A stretch of 42,782 nt of DNA from Dichloromethanomonas sp964477085 (GTDB lineage Bacteria > Bacillota > Desulfitobacteriia > Desulfitobacteriales > Syntrophobotulaceae). This document shows positions 35,100 through 42,782 of this stretch, piece by piece. The notes beneath the pieces were generated by a model, which saw only the letters and a program-made list of their open reading frames with translations, had not been told where the DNA came from and did not search any database. Both the position numbers and the translations under genes were made by a program. The stretch covers positions 1 to 42,782 of the forward strand of contig CAYZDF010000021.1 of assembly GCA_964477085.1 (NCBI GenBank), in the 5' to 3' direction. Each line of letters starts with the position of its first letter. The stretch's first letter is position 1.

Positions 35100-35278
35100 C
35101 CAGAATAGTCCAAGCCTTACGCTCAAAAATCTCTCTTCCTGATGTTCTAAATCGGCTGCAATGGACACGATGTCCAGTTTGCCGCGACAACCGCAAGATG
35201 CTTTTCAAGGCACTGGTTTTCTCTAAACCTGCTATCAAGCGAGAAGAATATGTTGCTTCCTTTAAACGCAACAAATTA

Positions 35279-35309
35279 AAAGCTGCCGTTTTTTCAAAAC
35301 GGCAGCTTT
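35279..35309 (-). terminator. terminator of the rpsU-yqeY operon
   Basis: A perfect 14-bp stem (35279-35292 with 35296-35309, core GCTGCCGTTTT) with a 3-base loop lies 16 bases past the yqeY stop, followed on the minus strand by TTTTAATTTG-type sequence. Confidence 0.85.
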
Positions 35310-35324
35310 CTTACAACTATAAGA

Positions 35325-35774
35325 TCAACCCAGGAGTTCTCTCACAATCTGGTTGACGAGCTTTCCATCAGCTCTTCCTTTGGTCTTAGGTGTGATGATT
35401 CCCATTACCTTACCTAAGTCCTTGGTTCCCTGGGCACCGGTTTCAGCGATGATCTCCTTGACTAAATCGCGGATTTCCCCTTCAGTTAACTGTTGAGGTA
35501 AGTATTCCAAAAGGATGGCGACTTCCTCTTCCAGTTCCTGAACTTTATCCGGACGCTTAGCTTTAGAAAACTCTTCCATAGCATCTCGCCTCATCTTGAC
35601 TTCACGAGCGAGAACCTCTATAACCTGAGCATCGTTGAACTCAGTTTTTTTGTCTATTTCAGCATTTTTGATGGCAGCCCGAACCATTCGGATGACAGAA
35701 AGTCTAACCTTCCCCTCCTCTTTGGCTTTCATGGCAGCCTTCATATCCTCAACAAGACGTTCCTTAAGGGACAA
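35325..35774 (-). CDS. yqeY: YqeY/GatB-tail domain protein
   Basis: A 149- or 150-residue protein of the YqeY family, related to the C-terminal tRNA-binding domain of GatB; its exact role is unproven. The conserved helices are visible: SLKERLVEDMKAAMKAKEE, LSVIRMVRAAIKNAEIDK, LLEYLPQQLTEGEIRDLVKE and the C-terminal DLGKVMGIITPKTKGRADGK. The start is TTG with GGGAGTGG seven bases upstream. It lies 14 bases behind rpsU and is the last gene before the terminator, the same pairing as in Bacillus. Confidence 0.93.
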   Translation of the reverse strand: MSLKERLVEDMKAAMKAKEEGKVRLSVIRMVRAAIKNAEIDKKTEFNDAQVIEVLAREVKMRRDAMEEFSKAKRPDKVQELEEEVAILLEYLPQQLTEGEIRDLVKEIIAETGAQGTKDLGKVMGIITPKTKGRADGKLVNQIVRELLG

Positions 35775-35788
35775 ATGGAGCCACTCCC

Positions 35789-35965
35789 TTATTTGAATTT
35801 ACGTTTCCGCGCAGCCTCAGATTTCTTTTTCCTCTTCACGCTTGGTTTTTCGTAATGCTCATGTTTACGAGCCTCAGACAAAACTCCCGAACGTTGACAA
35901 TTTCGCTTGAACCGGCGGAGTGCAGAATCCAGGGATTCATTCTTACCTACTCTAACTTCACTCAT
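35789..35965 (-). CDS. rpsU: 30S ribosomal protein S21
   Basis: A small basic ribosomal protein involved in mRNA-16S rRNA pairing. VRVGKNESLDSALRRFKRNC is the family start and the C-terminus is lysine/arginine rich (KPSVKRKKKSEAARKRKFK). The frame runs upstream to 36034, but the ATG at 35965 has GGAGGGAGGG ahead of it and yields 58 residues, the standard size. The upstream extension would also include the promoter, so it is rejected. Confidence 0.97.
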   Translation of the reverse strand: MSEVRVGKNESLDSALRRFKRNCQRSGVLSEARKHEHYEKPSVKRKKKSEAARKRKFK

Positions 35966-36005
35966 TTTCTTATCCCTCCCTCCACTGGTCATATGATACG
36001 AAATA

Positions 36006-36034
36006 ATTATAAAGGATGAATATGGACACGTCAA
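36006..36034 (-). promoter_or_regulatory. rpsU-yqeY promoter
   Basis: TTGACG (36029-36034), a 17-base spacer and TATAAT (36006-36011) on the minus strand give a near-consensus sigma-A promoter about 40 bases ahead of the rpsU start. Confidence 0.85.
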
Positions 36035-36227
36035 GCTAGAGGTGCTTGCACTGTGGCACTCTGAAGAAGCTTGGACACTTTGAACACTCGTTTTGATAAA
36101 GAATGGCTATGATTAAGTATATGTTAGAGCGATCTACAATTCTATGAATTCTTTGTTAAAACAATTGTTAGCTAATGACTTTTTTAAAAAACTGTTATTT
36201 TTATTGTTCTCACAGAGTCTTTAAATT

Positions 36228-36572
36228 TTAACCAATTTTGTTTCCTAATGGCTTGCCAGCAATTAGATGAAAATGAAGATGTCCCACTTCCTGACCGCCA
36301 TCTGCTCCAATATTAGTGACAATGCGATAGCCGGATTCAGCCACACCTAATTCTGAAGCTAATTGTTTAATGACGAGAAAAATGTTTCCAATTGTTTGTA
36401 CATCTTCCTGAGAAAGATCATTGACACTATGTAAATGTTTCTTGGGTATGAGTAGAACATGGACTGGAGCAACCGGATTAATATCGTGGAACGCCAAAAT
36501 ATTTTCATCTTCGTAAATAACCTGTGACGGGATTACTTTATCAACGATTTTACAAAAAATACAATTTGACAT
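36228..36572 (-). CDS. hinT: HIT family purine nucleotide hydrolase (HinT-like)
   Basis: A histidine-triad protein that hydrolyses nucleoside phosphoramidates and AMP conjugates. The triad is HLHFHLIAG near the C-terminus, with the IFCKIVDKVIPSQVIYED start and HVLLIPKKHLHSV of the Hint branch. The length of 114 residues is typical. ATG preceded by GGAGG. In Firmicutes this gene often lies near rpsU, as here. No promoter was clear; the 262-base gap between it and rpsU holds only the rpsU promoter and a GTGC/GCAC-rich imperfect hairpin. Confidence 0.95.
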   Translation of the reverse strand: MSNCIFCKIVDKVIPSQVIYEDENILAFHDINPVAPVHVLLIPKKHLHSVNDLSQEDVQTIGNIFLVIKQLASELGVAESGYRIVTNIGADGGQEVGHLHFHLIAGKPLGNKIG

Positions 36573-36803
36573 GAATATTTAACCTCCAATTCTATTTGGT
36601 AACAGTTCGGACTTAACAAAAATAACATAACACTAAATAAAAAAGACAAGCAACACCCAATAAAACTAATCAATATCTCTTGGATATTTATCTCTCATAT
36701 TTTTTGTCTCTTTAAAAATTTTTGGCCATAACATGGTAAAGCCTATTTAACACTAAATATATGACCTTTTCGTTATTTCAATCGAGTATCGGTAGATAAA
36801 ATC

Positions 36804-37664
36804 TTAGATTTTTTCTTTGCTCTTGGAAATGACTGTCTTACTTAAAATTTCATGATCACACTCGTCAATCGTCAAACGATTAGGAGAAATGATGTATAAG
36901 AACACCGTATTCTTAAATTCCTCGAAGTAGCGGACATAGATCCTCCCTTGAGTCGTAATCAGGGGAAAGTCCTCTTTATCTCCTTGTTTGAGAGGATTAC
37001 CGTATTGTATATAGGCCCGGCGATCGCCCTTATATTTATGGACCGGGCTATTAACTAATAGAAAAGAATCAATCTGAGTCCAGTTATCGTATCCTGCGTA
37101 ACTGACGTTTTTGGTTATCTCATGAGAGAGGATTTCCATGGTCAGCTTTTCTTCGGGACAGCCAAAACTTTGTAAAACGAGGTATTTGTAGTCATACTCC
37201 GGTACAGTAAAAACCTCTTCCAGATTAACTTGGCCATCGTCTTCAAAGCCAAATATTTGGTTCTCCGTATTCGCTTTAACGAGGTAACCTCCATAAAAGC
37301 TATTAAAATAAGGAGAATCTTCCTGAAAATAGAAAGAAGAACTGGTATTCCAATTGAAAGCCCCAAAATTATAAAGGACTGTAAGAGAAAGGTCTTTCCC
37401 CATGTATTGGGAAAATCCTCTGTCATCATTAAAGAGCATGACAAAGGGGTACCAGTCTTTCTTCTCTGTACTATTCCCACCTGGAATATCAATTTTAATG
37501 TTTTGTTCTTTCAGCAGACTGTTCGCTTGCTCGTATTTACTGAAAGCGTACATCAAGATATAACTTCTAGCCTGGTAATAGAGAGGTACCTTTAAAAAAA
37601 GAACACTTAAGGACAGCATAACAATGACCACTAATCCAACATAGGTTTTCCAACGTTTAAGCAT
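36804..37664 (-). CDS. unknown membrane-anchored extracytoplasmic protein
   Basis: I do not recognise a family. The 286 residues start with a basic stretch and one strong membrane helix (about residues 8-27, VGLVVIVMLSLSVLFLKVPL). There is no lipobox cysteine, so it is a signal anchor or a signal peptide. The remaining 255 residues are rich in Tyr, Phe, Asp and Asn, with no obvious catalytic motif, and predict as a beta-rich outer domain (SSSFYFQEDSPYFNSFYGGY, GRIYVRYFEEFKNTVFLYII). It contains one Cys in FGCPEE and one in DECDHE. GGAGG lies 11 bases before the ATG. It sits alone between mtaB and hinT, probably under its own promoter, interrupting an otherwise conserved order. Confidence 0.8.
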   Translation of the reverse strand: MLKRWKTYVGLVVIVMLSLSVLFLKVPLYYQARSYILMYAFSKYEQANSLLKEQNIKIDIPGGNSTEKKDWYPFVMLFNDDRGFSQYMGKDLSLTVLYNFGAFNWNTSSSFYFQEDSPYFNSFYGGYLVKANTENQIFGFEDDGQVNLEEVFTVPEYDYKYLVLQSFGCPEEKLTMEILSHEITKNVSYAGYDNWTQIDSFLLVNSPVHKYKGDRRAYIQYGNPLKQGDKEDFPLITTQGRIYVRYFEEFKNTVFLYIISPNRLTIDECDHEILSKTVISKSKEKI

Positions 37665-37746
37665 CTCATTTTAATCCTCCATTTTTATATATCACTTATA
37701 GTTCATTAATAAAACGTACTATTGATAAGTTGTACTAAATATAAAT

Positions 37747-37755
37747 ATTATATCA
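37747..37755 (-). promoter_or_regulatory. candidate extended -10 promoter of the unknown anchored protein
   Basis: TGATATAAT on the minus strand (TATAAT at 37747-37752) lies about 85 bases ahead of the gene. No good -35 sits at the right distance. A possible 8-bp hairpin (ATTATTAA with TTAATAAT) just upstream could end the mtaB transcript. Confidence 0.45.
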
Positions 37756-37817
37756 GTGAATTCTTCCATAATTATTAACAAAATCCTCTATTAATAATCT
37801 TTTATGTGTTGTACCAG

Positions 37818-39152
37818 TCAGACTACAAGATATTCGGGCTGGAACTGACACTCCACGAGGTCGCCAGGTTGCCAATCATGCAAATTCAGTTGAGCAGGAA
37901 GTTTTAATTCCAAGTAATTACGAGTATGACCTTTGGCTGATCCGTCGGCGTCTACTCTTTCCACAAGCACTTCCAACGTTTTGCCAATAAACTTTTGGGT
38001 ATATCGTTGTCGGCTCTCATTTGCCAATTTGATGAAATCGCGTACCCTGACAGATTTAACATTTTTGGGTATTTGATCTGGCATATCTGCCGCAGGCGTT
38101 CCCGGACGACGAGAATAGGGGAAAGCATGAATGCTGGCAAATTCACAGCCGGCAATAAAGGTTAAAGCCTCTTGATGCTGTTCTTCTGTTTCACCCGGAA
38201 AACCCGTCATGATATCCGCAGCTATGGCAGCCTCGGGTATTCTTTCTCGAATTTGTGCAAGAAGTTGAGCATATTCTTGTGTTGAATAAGGCCTTTTCAT
38301 CCTTCCCAGGATGACATCCGAGCCACTCTGCAGCGGGATATGAAAATGCGGGCAGATTACTTCTGCAGAGGTAATGATTTCTATAAGCTCGGGTGTGAAT
38401 TCCATGGGTTCGACTGAGCCCAGTCTAAGTCTAGTCATCCCTTCAATGTTGATTAACTGAGTGATCAGATCTGCCAGATTGATCTCTTCTTTAAAATCCC
38501 TGCCATAAGCTCCAATATGTACGCCCGTCAAAACAATCTCTTTGTAACCTGACTTTAATAACTGACGGGTTTCTGCTATGACTTTTTGCGGATCCCGACT
38601 GCGAGAAGGTCCTCTGGCGTATGGGACAATGCAATAAGTACAGAACTGGCTGCACCCATCTTGAACTTTAAGCATCGCTCGTGCTCTGCTTTCACTTTCA
38701 ATCAGAGGGAGTTCTTCATAGATCCATTCCGATTCAAAAGCATCGACCGCTTTGATCGGACTTTTTGGTGTATTGGTGGCTTTATTTTCATCCTGACTTC
38801 TGATCGTTCTAAGATGTTTAAGAATGGAGAGTCGATCCTTCGTTCCCAAAATCAGATCAACGCCTTCAAGTTCAGCCACTTCTTCCGGCTTAGTCTGAGA
38901 ATAACAGCCCATGACAGCTAAAGTACTCTTCGGATGGTCTTTAGCGATCTTCCTGATCAGTTTACGGGATTTACTGCTGCCGGTACCAGTGACAGTACAG
39001 GTATTGATGATAATCACATCCGGGTCTTCATCTTCATGAACCATCAGATACCCCTCGCCTGCAAGAAATCCCGCCAGTGCTTCACTTTCAGTCTGATTAA
39101 CTTTACACCCTAATGTCAGAAAGCATACTTTTGGTTGGCCTGCATTGCTCAT
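37818..39152 (-). CDS. mtaB: tRNA (t6A37-C2) methylthiotransferase MtaB
   Basis: A radical-SAM enzyme that adds a methylthio group to t6A37 of ANN-decoding tRNAs. The N-terminal UPF0004 domain has three cluster cysteines (LGCKVNQTES, INTCTVTG, MGCYSQTKPEE), the radical-SAM core has CSQFCTYCIVPYARG, and a C-terminal TRAM domain ends near VECQFQPEYLV. LGCKVNQTES, rather than a MiaB-type start, marks the MtaB/YqeV branch. The frame extends to 39182, but the ATG at 39152 has GGGGGAAG ahead and is preferred (about 444 residues). It follows rsmE by 42 bases. Confidence 0.95.
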   Translation of the reverse strand: MSNAGQPKVCFLTLGCKVNQTESEALAGFLAGEGYLMVHEDEDPDVIIINTCTVTGTGSSKSRKLIRKIAKDHPKSTLAVMGCYSQTKPEEVAELEGVDLILGTKDRLSILKHLRTIRSQDENKATNTPKSPIKAVDAFESEWIYEELPLIESESRARAMLKVQDGCSQFCTYCIVPYARGPSRSRDPQKVIAETRQLLKSGYKEIVLTGVHIGAYGRDFKEEINLADLITQLINIEGMTRLRLGSVEPMEFTPELIEIITSAEVICPHFHIPLQSGSDVILGRMKRPYSTQEYAQLLAQIRERIPEAAIAADIMTGFPGETEEQHQEALTFIAGCEFASIHAFPYSRRPGTPAADMPDQIPKNVKSVRVRDFIKLANESRQRYTQKFIGKTLEVLVERVDADGSAKGHTRNYLELKLPAQLNLHDWQPGDLVECQFQPEYLVV

Positions 39153-39194
39153 TTTACTTCCCCCAGAATGAGATTTGTCCAAATATTATCCGGA

Positions 39195-39932
39195 CTAACC
39201 CAGCTCGCCAAAAAAGCTAAGAACCATGACGAGGGCCGTTAAGGCAGCAGTCTCCGTCCTTAAGATCCGAGGTCCGAGTGAAACAGGAAAAGCTTTTAAA
39301 ATATCCCGGACTTTTGATACTTCTTCAGGTGTAAATCCGCCTTCAGGGCCGATTAATATCGCTATTGGATATTCTGCATTAAAATGGGCCAGAGTATGAG
39401 TCATAGAGCGAGTTCTTTCATATTCATAGGGAATAAGCCACTGAGTTTCAGGTGGAAAAACACTTTTTAGTCCTTTCCAGTCCGTAACCTGTTCTACCTT
39501 TGGTTCAACCACACGCCGGGATTGCTTGACAGCTTCAGCAGCTATTCTTTGCCAGCGGCAGACCCTTTCCTCCGCTTTTTTGCCTTCAAGCTGAAGAACT
39601 GCTCTTTGAGTTCTCAGTGGAACAAATCCCGCCATCCCCAACTCGGTCCCTTTCTGAATGACCCATTCGATTTTTTCCCCCTTGGCCAGCCCCATAACCA
39701 AATAAACCTTGATTTTAGCCTCGACCTCAGGGACTTCTTCTTCGGCGATGCGGCAGCAGGCAAACTCTTTATCGATGGCTTCAATAACTCCTGCGTACTG
39801 TCGCCCGGTATTATCAAAGCCCACGACTTTATCCCCCGGTTCCAGACGGAGGACTTTAGCCAGATGATGGAGTTCCTCACCCTCAATACTGAAACTGCTT
39901 GCTGTTTTACTGCTGATTCTGAAGCGATGCAT
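39195..39932 (-). CDS. rsmE: 16S rRNA (uracil(1498)-N3)-methyltransferase
   Basis: A SPOUT methyltransferase that makes m3U1498 in 16S rRNA. An N-terminal PUA-like domain (EGEELHHLAKVLRLEPGDKV) precedes the knotted SAM-binding C-terminus with IGPEGGFTPEE and LGPRILRTETAALTAL. The 245 residues are typical. A GGAG sequence lies about 14 bases upstream of the ATG, rather far, so initiation may be weak. It belongs to the dnaJ-prmA-rsmE-mtaB order; the 184-base gap to prmA has no clear feature. Confidence 0.95.
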   Translation of the reverse strand: MHRFRISSKTASSFSIEGEELHHLAKVLRLEPGDKVVGFDNTGRQYAGVIEAIDKEFACCRIAEEEVPEVEAKIKVYLVMGLAKGEKIEWVIQKGTELGMAGFVPLRTQRAVLQLEGKKAEERVCRWQRIAAEAVKQSRRVVEPKVEQVTDWKGLKSVFPPETQWLIPYEYERTRSMTHTLAHFNAEYPIAILIGPEGGFTPEEVSKVRDILKAFPVSLGPRILRTETAALTALVMVLSFFGELG

Positions 39933-40116
39933 AATAAACTCATACGCTCCTTTTTAATGACGTATCAAAGATTATTAAATTATTACAAAATAAAACTAGC
40001 TTACTTATAAGGGAGGATAATACCCCTTTTAACCTAATTCTCGTACTGTATAGCTATGATGACAATATTAGCATTGATCAAATACTTAGCTCTAATTTGG
40101 ATAAGACATTCAGATA

Positions 40117-41043
40117 CTACTTAAATTTGGCTGCGATCAGTACCCATCCGGAATTCTCGATTTGATGCACAGGGGCTAGACCTCTTTCATCCAACCGGGC
40201 TAAAACCTCTCCCACCCTGGTATCGATCAGACCAGAAGCCATAAAGATTCCGTCCTGTTTCATCAATGTTGGCAATTGTGGTAAAAGCTCAATAATGACA
40301 TCCGCAATGATATTGGCAATGACCACGTCTGCCTGTCCATTAAATACTTCACCAAGGTTTCCTGCTTTAACACTGATACGATCTGTTACTCCGTTCAGAG
40401 CCACGTTTTCGTGCGCGATCTTAACCGCCAGCGTGTCGATATCACCGGCTTGCACCGTCGCCCCCATTTTGGCAGCTGCCACAGCTAAAATGCCAGAACC
40501 TGTGCCGATATCGAATACTACTTGTCCCTCTTTGACCAAATCCTCAATAGCTTCCAGACAGAGAGAGGTCGTAGGGTGAGTCCCCGTACCAAAAGCCATC
40601 CCAGGATCAATTTCCACTATACGGTCGTCTTCCAGAGGTGTTACGTCTTCCCAGGTAGGCTTTATTAAGAAGTGCCTTCCAATCCGGACCGGTTTGAAAT
40701 AACGTTTCCATTCGTTAGCCCAATCCTCTTCTTTGACCATGATGGATTCAGATGCAATCACCCAATCCGGAAAGAGTTCTTTCAAAAAGAGCAATTCTTC
40801 CCTTAATGATACGAGTCTGCCACTTAAACGCTCATCTTCGGGAAAATAACCTTTAATGACAGATTTTCCTGTTACATCAAGATTATTGAAGACATGGTAA
40901 TCCCAGATTCCAGAGTTTATGTATTTTTTAATGAGCTCCGGTGCTTCGACCACCACACCCTGGCTCCCCAGTCTATAAAAAAGATCGGTAACAGCTTCTT
41001 CTCCTTCCGCTAAAACTGTTACCGCAATTTCCATCCAATTCAT
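40117..41043 (-). CDS. prmA: ribosomal protein L11 methyltransferase
   Basis: Methylates lysines and the N-terminus of ribosomal protein L11. The N-terminal substrate-recognition domain (MEIAVTVLAEGEEAVTDLF onward) has conserved WANEWKRYFKPVRIG, and the SAM domain contains AFGTGTHPTTSLCLEAIE and VFDIGTGSGILAVAAAKMGA, followed by VIANIIADVI. The 308 residues match the family. ATG with AAGGAG. It lies 35 bases behind dnaJ and is likely co-transcribed with it. Confidence 0.96.
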   Translation of the reverse strand: MNWMEIAVTVLAEGEEAVTDLFYRLGSQGVVVEAPELIKKYINSGIWDYHVFNNLDVTGKSVIKGYFPEDERLSGRLVSLREELLFLKELFPDWVIASESIMVKEEDWANEWKRYFKPVRIGRHFLIKPTWEDVTPLEDDRIVEIDPGMAFGTGTHPTTSLCLEAIEDLVKEGQVVFDIGTGSGILAVAAAKMGATVQAGDIDTLAVKIAHENVALNGVTDRISVKAGNLGEVFNGQADVVIANIIADVIIELLPQLPTLMKQDGIFMASGLIDTRVGEVLARLDERGLAPVHQIENSGWVLIAAKFK

Positions 41044-41078
41044 GGTTTTTCTCCTTAATCATCCAATACTCTAAAACA

Positions 41079-42224
41079 TCAGCCGATGGCATCTTTGACA
41101 TTTTCTTTAACCTTATCCCAAAATGACTTCTTACCCATCTGCTGCTCATCTGTGGTTATACGTCCAAATTCTTTAAGGAGTTCTTTTTGTTTATCCGTTA
41201 ATTTGGTTGGGGTTGTAACAATCACTCTCACATGCTGATCCCCGTTTCCGCCACCCCGACGGTAGGGAACGCCCATGCCTTTGATTCGGAAAACCTTGGA
41301 GGTTTGTGTTCCTTCTGGGATCTTCATTTTGACATCACCGTGGATGGTGGGCACATCAATCTCATCTCCCAGGGCCGCCTGGACGAATGTGATTGGAATC
41401 TCACAGTAGATATCGTTTCCTCTGCGTTCGAAAAACTCATGGGGTTTAACCAAGAGAACGACATAGAGGTCACCTGAAGGGCCTCCTTTTTCGCCCGCTT
41501 CGCCGCGTCCACTAAACCGAAGGCTCAAACCCTCTTCCGATCCGGCTGGAATGTTGACTTCAATCTTTTTGACTTCACGCACCTTGCCACGTCCATTACA
41601 TTTGCTGCAAGGCGTACTGATAATCGTCCCCTGTCCGTTACAGGCTGTACAGGCTCGGGTTGTCGCTACCTGCCCGAAAGGAGTTCTTTGAATGGATCTG
41701 ACTTGTCCGGAGCCTCCGCATTGAGAACAAGTTGTGGGATTTGTTCCCGGAGCAGCACCGCTTCCGTTGCATTTGGAACATGTTTCAGAAACCGGGACTT
41801 CTATATCCTTTTTGACTCCAAAGGCGGCTTCATGCAAGGTGATAGTAAGATCGTACCTTAAATCTGCACCTCTGGTAGGCCCCTGCCTCCGGGCACCACC
41901 ACCCATACCACCGCCAAAAAACATTTCAAAGATATCGCCCAGGCCAAAATCAGCGAAGTCTGAGAAGTCACCGAAACCGCCAAATCCACCCTGACCGTTA
42001 AAATCAACACCAGCATGACCGTATTGGTCGTATTTTGCCTTCTTTTCAGGACTGCTTAAGACTGCATAAGCCTCGGTCGCTTCTTTAAAGCGCGCTTCAG
42101 CCTCTTTATCGTTTGGTTTGACATCCGGATGATTCTCTTTCGCGATCTTCCTGTAAGCTTTCTTTATCTCATCCTGACTGGCTGATTTGCTTACACCCAA
42201 AACCTCATAATAATCTCGTTTCAT
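41079..42224 (-). CDS. dnaJ: chaperone DnaJ
   Basis: The J-protein partner that stimulates DnaK ATPase and delivers clients. The J domain (residues 2-70) has the essential HPD in ENHPDVKPND, a glycine/phenylalanine region (about 75-115) follows, and the zinc domain has four CxxCxGxG repeats (CSKCNGSG, CSQCGGSG, CTACNGQG, CSKCNGRG). The C-terminal substrate domains end at about residue 350. Length of 381 residues is normal. GGGAGGAG lies about 14 bases ahead of the ATG. dnaK is 238 bases upstream with a strong hairpin between them. Confidence 0.97.
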   Translation of the reverse strand: MKRDYYEVLGVSKSASQDEIKKAYRKIAKENHPDVKPNDKEAEARFKEATEAYAVLSSPEKKAKYDQYGHAGVDFNGQGGFGGFGDFSDFADFGLGDIFEMFFGGGMGGGARRQGPTRGADLRYDLTITLHEAAFGVKKDIEVPVSETCSKCNGSGAAPGTNPTTCSQCGGSGQVRSIQRTPFGQVATTRACTACNGQGTIISTPCSKCNGRGKVREVKKIEVNIPAGSEEGLSLRFSGRGEAGEKGGPSGDLYVVLLVKPHEFFERRGNDIYCEIPITFVQAALGDEIDVPTIHGDVKMKIPEGTQTSKVFRIKGMGVPYRRGGGNGDQHVRVIVTTPTKLTDKQKELLKEFGRITTDEQQMGKKSFWDKVKENVKDAIG

Positions 42225-42279
42225 GATGTTGGTCGTAACTCCTCCCTATTTAGCGATACCGGAGACTCGAATGCAAAAT

Positions 42280-42316
42280 GCCGAGTGGGCACAAAGTTCC
42301 CCTTGCGCCCCTAGGC
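42280..42316 (-). terminator. stable hairpin in the dnaK-dnaJ gap
   Basis: On the minus strand GCC...GGC arms enclose a nine-pair GGGCGCAAG/CTTTGTGCCC stem with one bulged base. TTTT follows immediately (42275-42278). It could act as a partial terminator that lowers dnaJ relative to dnaK, or as an mRNA-stabilising end. Confidence 0.55.
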
Positions 42317-42462
42317 TTTATCTCCAATATAACATTATACTGCTTTTGAGGATTTAATGCTAAACATTTTCAACAAAATCATTGTATATGACACCAGATT
42401 CTCATGATTCAAATATGGTTTATACTCCAGATTCTTTTATATTGCAGATAGTTTGTATGGGA

Positions 42463-42782
42463 TTATTTATCCTTATCGACTTCAGTATACTCAGCATCTA
42501 CGACATTGTCGTCAGCTTTGTTGTTATCCGCGCCTGTACTTTGAGCTCCGGGGTTTGGGCCAGCTCCTTGTTGGCCTTGAGCTTCAGCAGCCTGCTGCTG
42601 ATACATCTTCTCCACGTAAGGATAAAGTATCTTGGTTAATGCTTCGGATTTAGCCTTGATTTCCTGAACATTGTCAGTACCGGCAACACTCTTAAGTTCT
42701 TCAGCGGCCTTCTTGATATTTTCTCTTTCAGCAGCGTCGCCCTTGCCTTCAAAGTCCTTTAATGTCTTTTCAGCCTGGTAGG
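42463..42782 (-). CDS. dnaK: chaperone DnaK, C-terminal part
   Basis: Only the last 106 codons lie in the window; the rest runs off the right edge. The frame encodes the helical lid (EKTLKDFEGKGDAAERENIK, AAEELKSVAG, LYPYVEKMYQQQ), a Gln/Gly/Ala-rich linker, and the conserved acidic end DDNVVDAEYTEVDKDK, which is diagnostic of Hsp70 in bacteria. The stop is at 42463-42465. DnaK is the main Hsp70 and works with DnaJ encoded downstream; grpE and hrcA are expected just outside the window. Confidence 0.96.
   Translation of the reverse strand, partial: YQAEKTLKDFEGKGDAAERENIKKAAEELKSVAGTDNVQEIKAKSEALTKILYPYVEKMYQQQAAEAQGQQGAGPNPGAQSTGADNNKADDNVVDAEYTEVDKDK

Noticed and set aside
35074..35274. Minus-strand open frame of 66 codons upstream of yqfC
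   Set aside because: TTG start without a ribosome binding site, arginine/serine-rich composition, no recognisable family, and it overlaps the yqfC leader hairpin.
40000..40030. AAGGG/CCCTT imperfect hairpin between prmA and rsmE
   Set aside because: The stem is short and interrupted, without a T tail; not enough for a terminator call.

Overview
The window is a nearly complete housekeeping block of a low-to-mid GC Firmicute, most likely a clostridial member of the Peptococcaceae/Desulfitobacteriales (Dehalobacter, Desulfitobacterium or Desulfosporosinus type). That placement is an inference from protein character and gene order, not from a search. Almost everything lies on the minus strand. 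Read right to left, the order is dnaK(3' end)-dnaJ-prmA-rsmE-mtaB, one unknown gene, hinT, rpsU-yqeY, yqfC-yqfD-phoH-pgpH-ybeY-dgkA-cdd-era-deoC-recO, T-box-glyQ-glyS, ccpN-ppsR-ppdK, an export module, dgt, dnaG-rpoD, two tRNAs, trmK-nif3, rnpB and a signalling pair. This is the classic Bacillus/Clostridium dnaK-to-sigA neighbourhood, and yqfC/yqfD point to a spore-forming lineage.

Region by region. Positions 1-4450 hold a response regulator with an HD-GYP output domain and a large hybrid sensor kinase. Positions 4718-5160 hold class A RNase P RNA with a recognisable promoter and terminator, followed at 5302-5333 by a tight cluster of three DnaA-box sequences. Positions 5450-8024 carry nif3, trmK and a tRNA-Asn/tRNA-CAT pair with its own promoter and terminator. 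Positions 8400-12559 are the macromolecular synthesis genes rpoD, dnaG and dgt. Positions 12700-18300 look like an accessory insertion: a plus-strand OmpR-type two-component system facing a minus-strand HlyD adaptor plus two ABC-2 permeases, with no ATPase gene. Positions 18381-22585 are a pyruvate,phosphate dikinase unit with its regulatory kinase and a CcpN-type regulator. Positions 22897-26919 carry glycyl-tRNA synthetase behind a glycine T-box with a consensus promoter just after recO. Positions 27122-36572 are the deoC/era/cdd/dgkA/ybeY/pgpH/phoH/yqfD/yqfC run and rpsU-yqeY-hinT. Positions 36804-42782 hold an unknown membrane-anchored protein, three RNA or protein modification enzymes and the dnaJ/dnaK chaperones.

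The genes mainly serve translation and its quality control (glyQS, rpsU, trmK, mtaB, rsmE, prmA, ybeY, era, rnpB, tRNAs), replication and repair (dnaG, recO, dgt), central carbon control (ccpN-ppsR-ppdK), cyclic dinucleotide signalling (pgpH, HD-GYP) and sporulation. I found no transposase, CRISPR array or phage gene. The points most worth follow-up are the DnaA-box cluster beside rnpB, the ATPase-less exporter with its two-component system, two signalling genes that appear to use ATT start codons, a hairpin that covers the yqfC ribosome binding site, and the unknown anchored protein.
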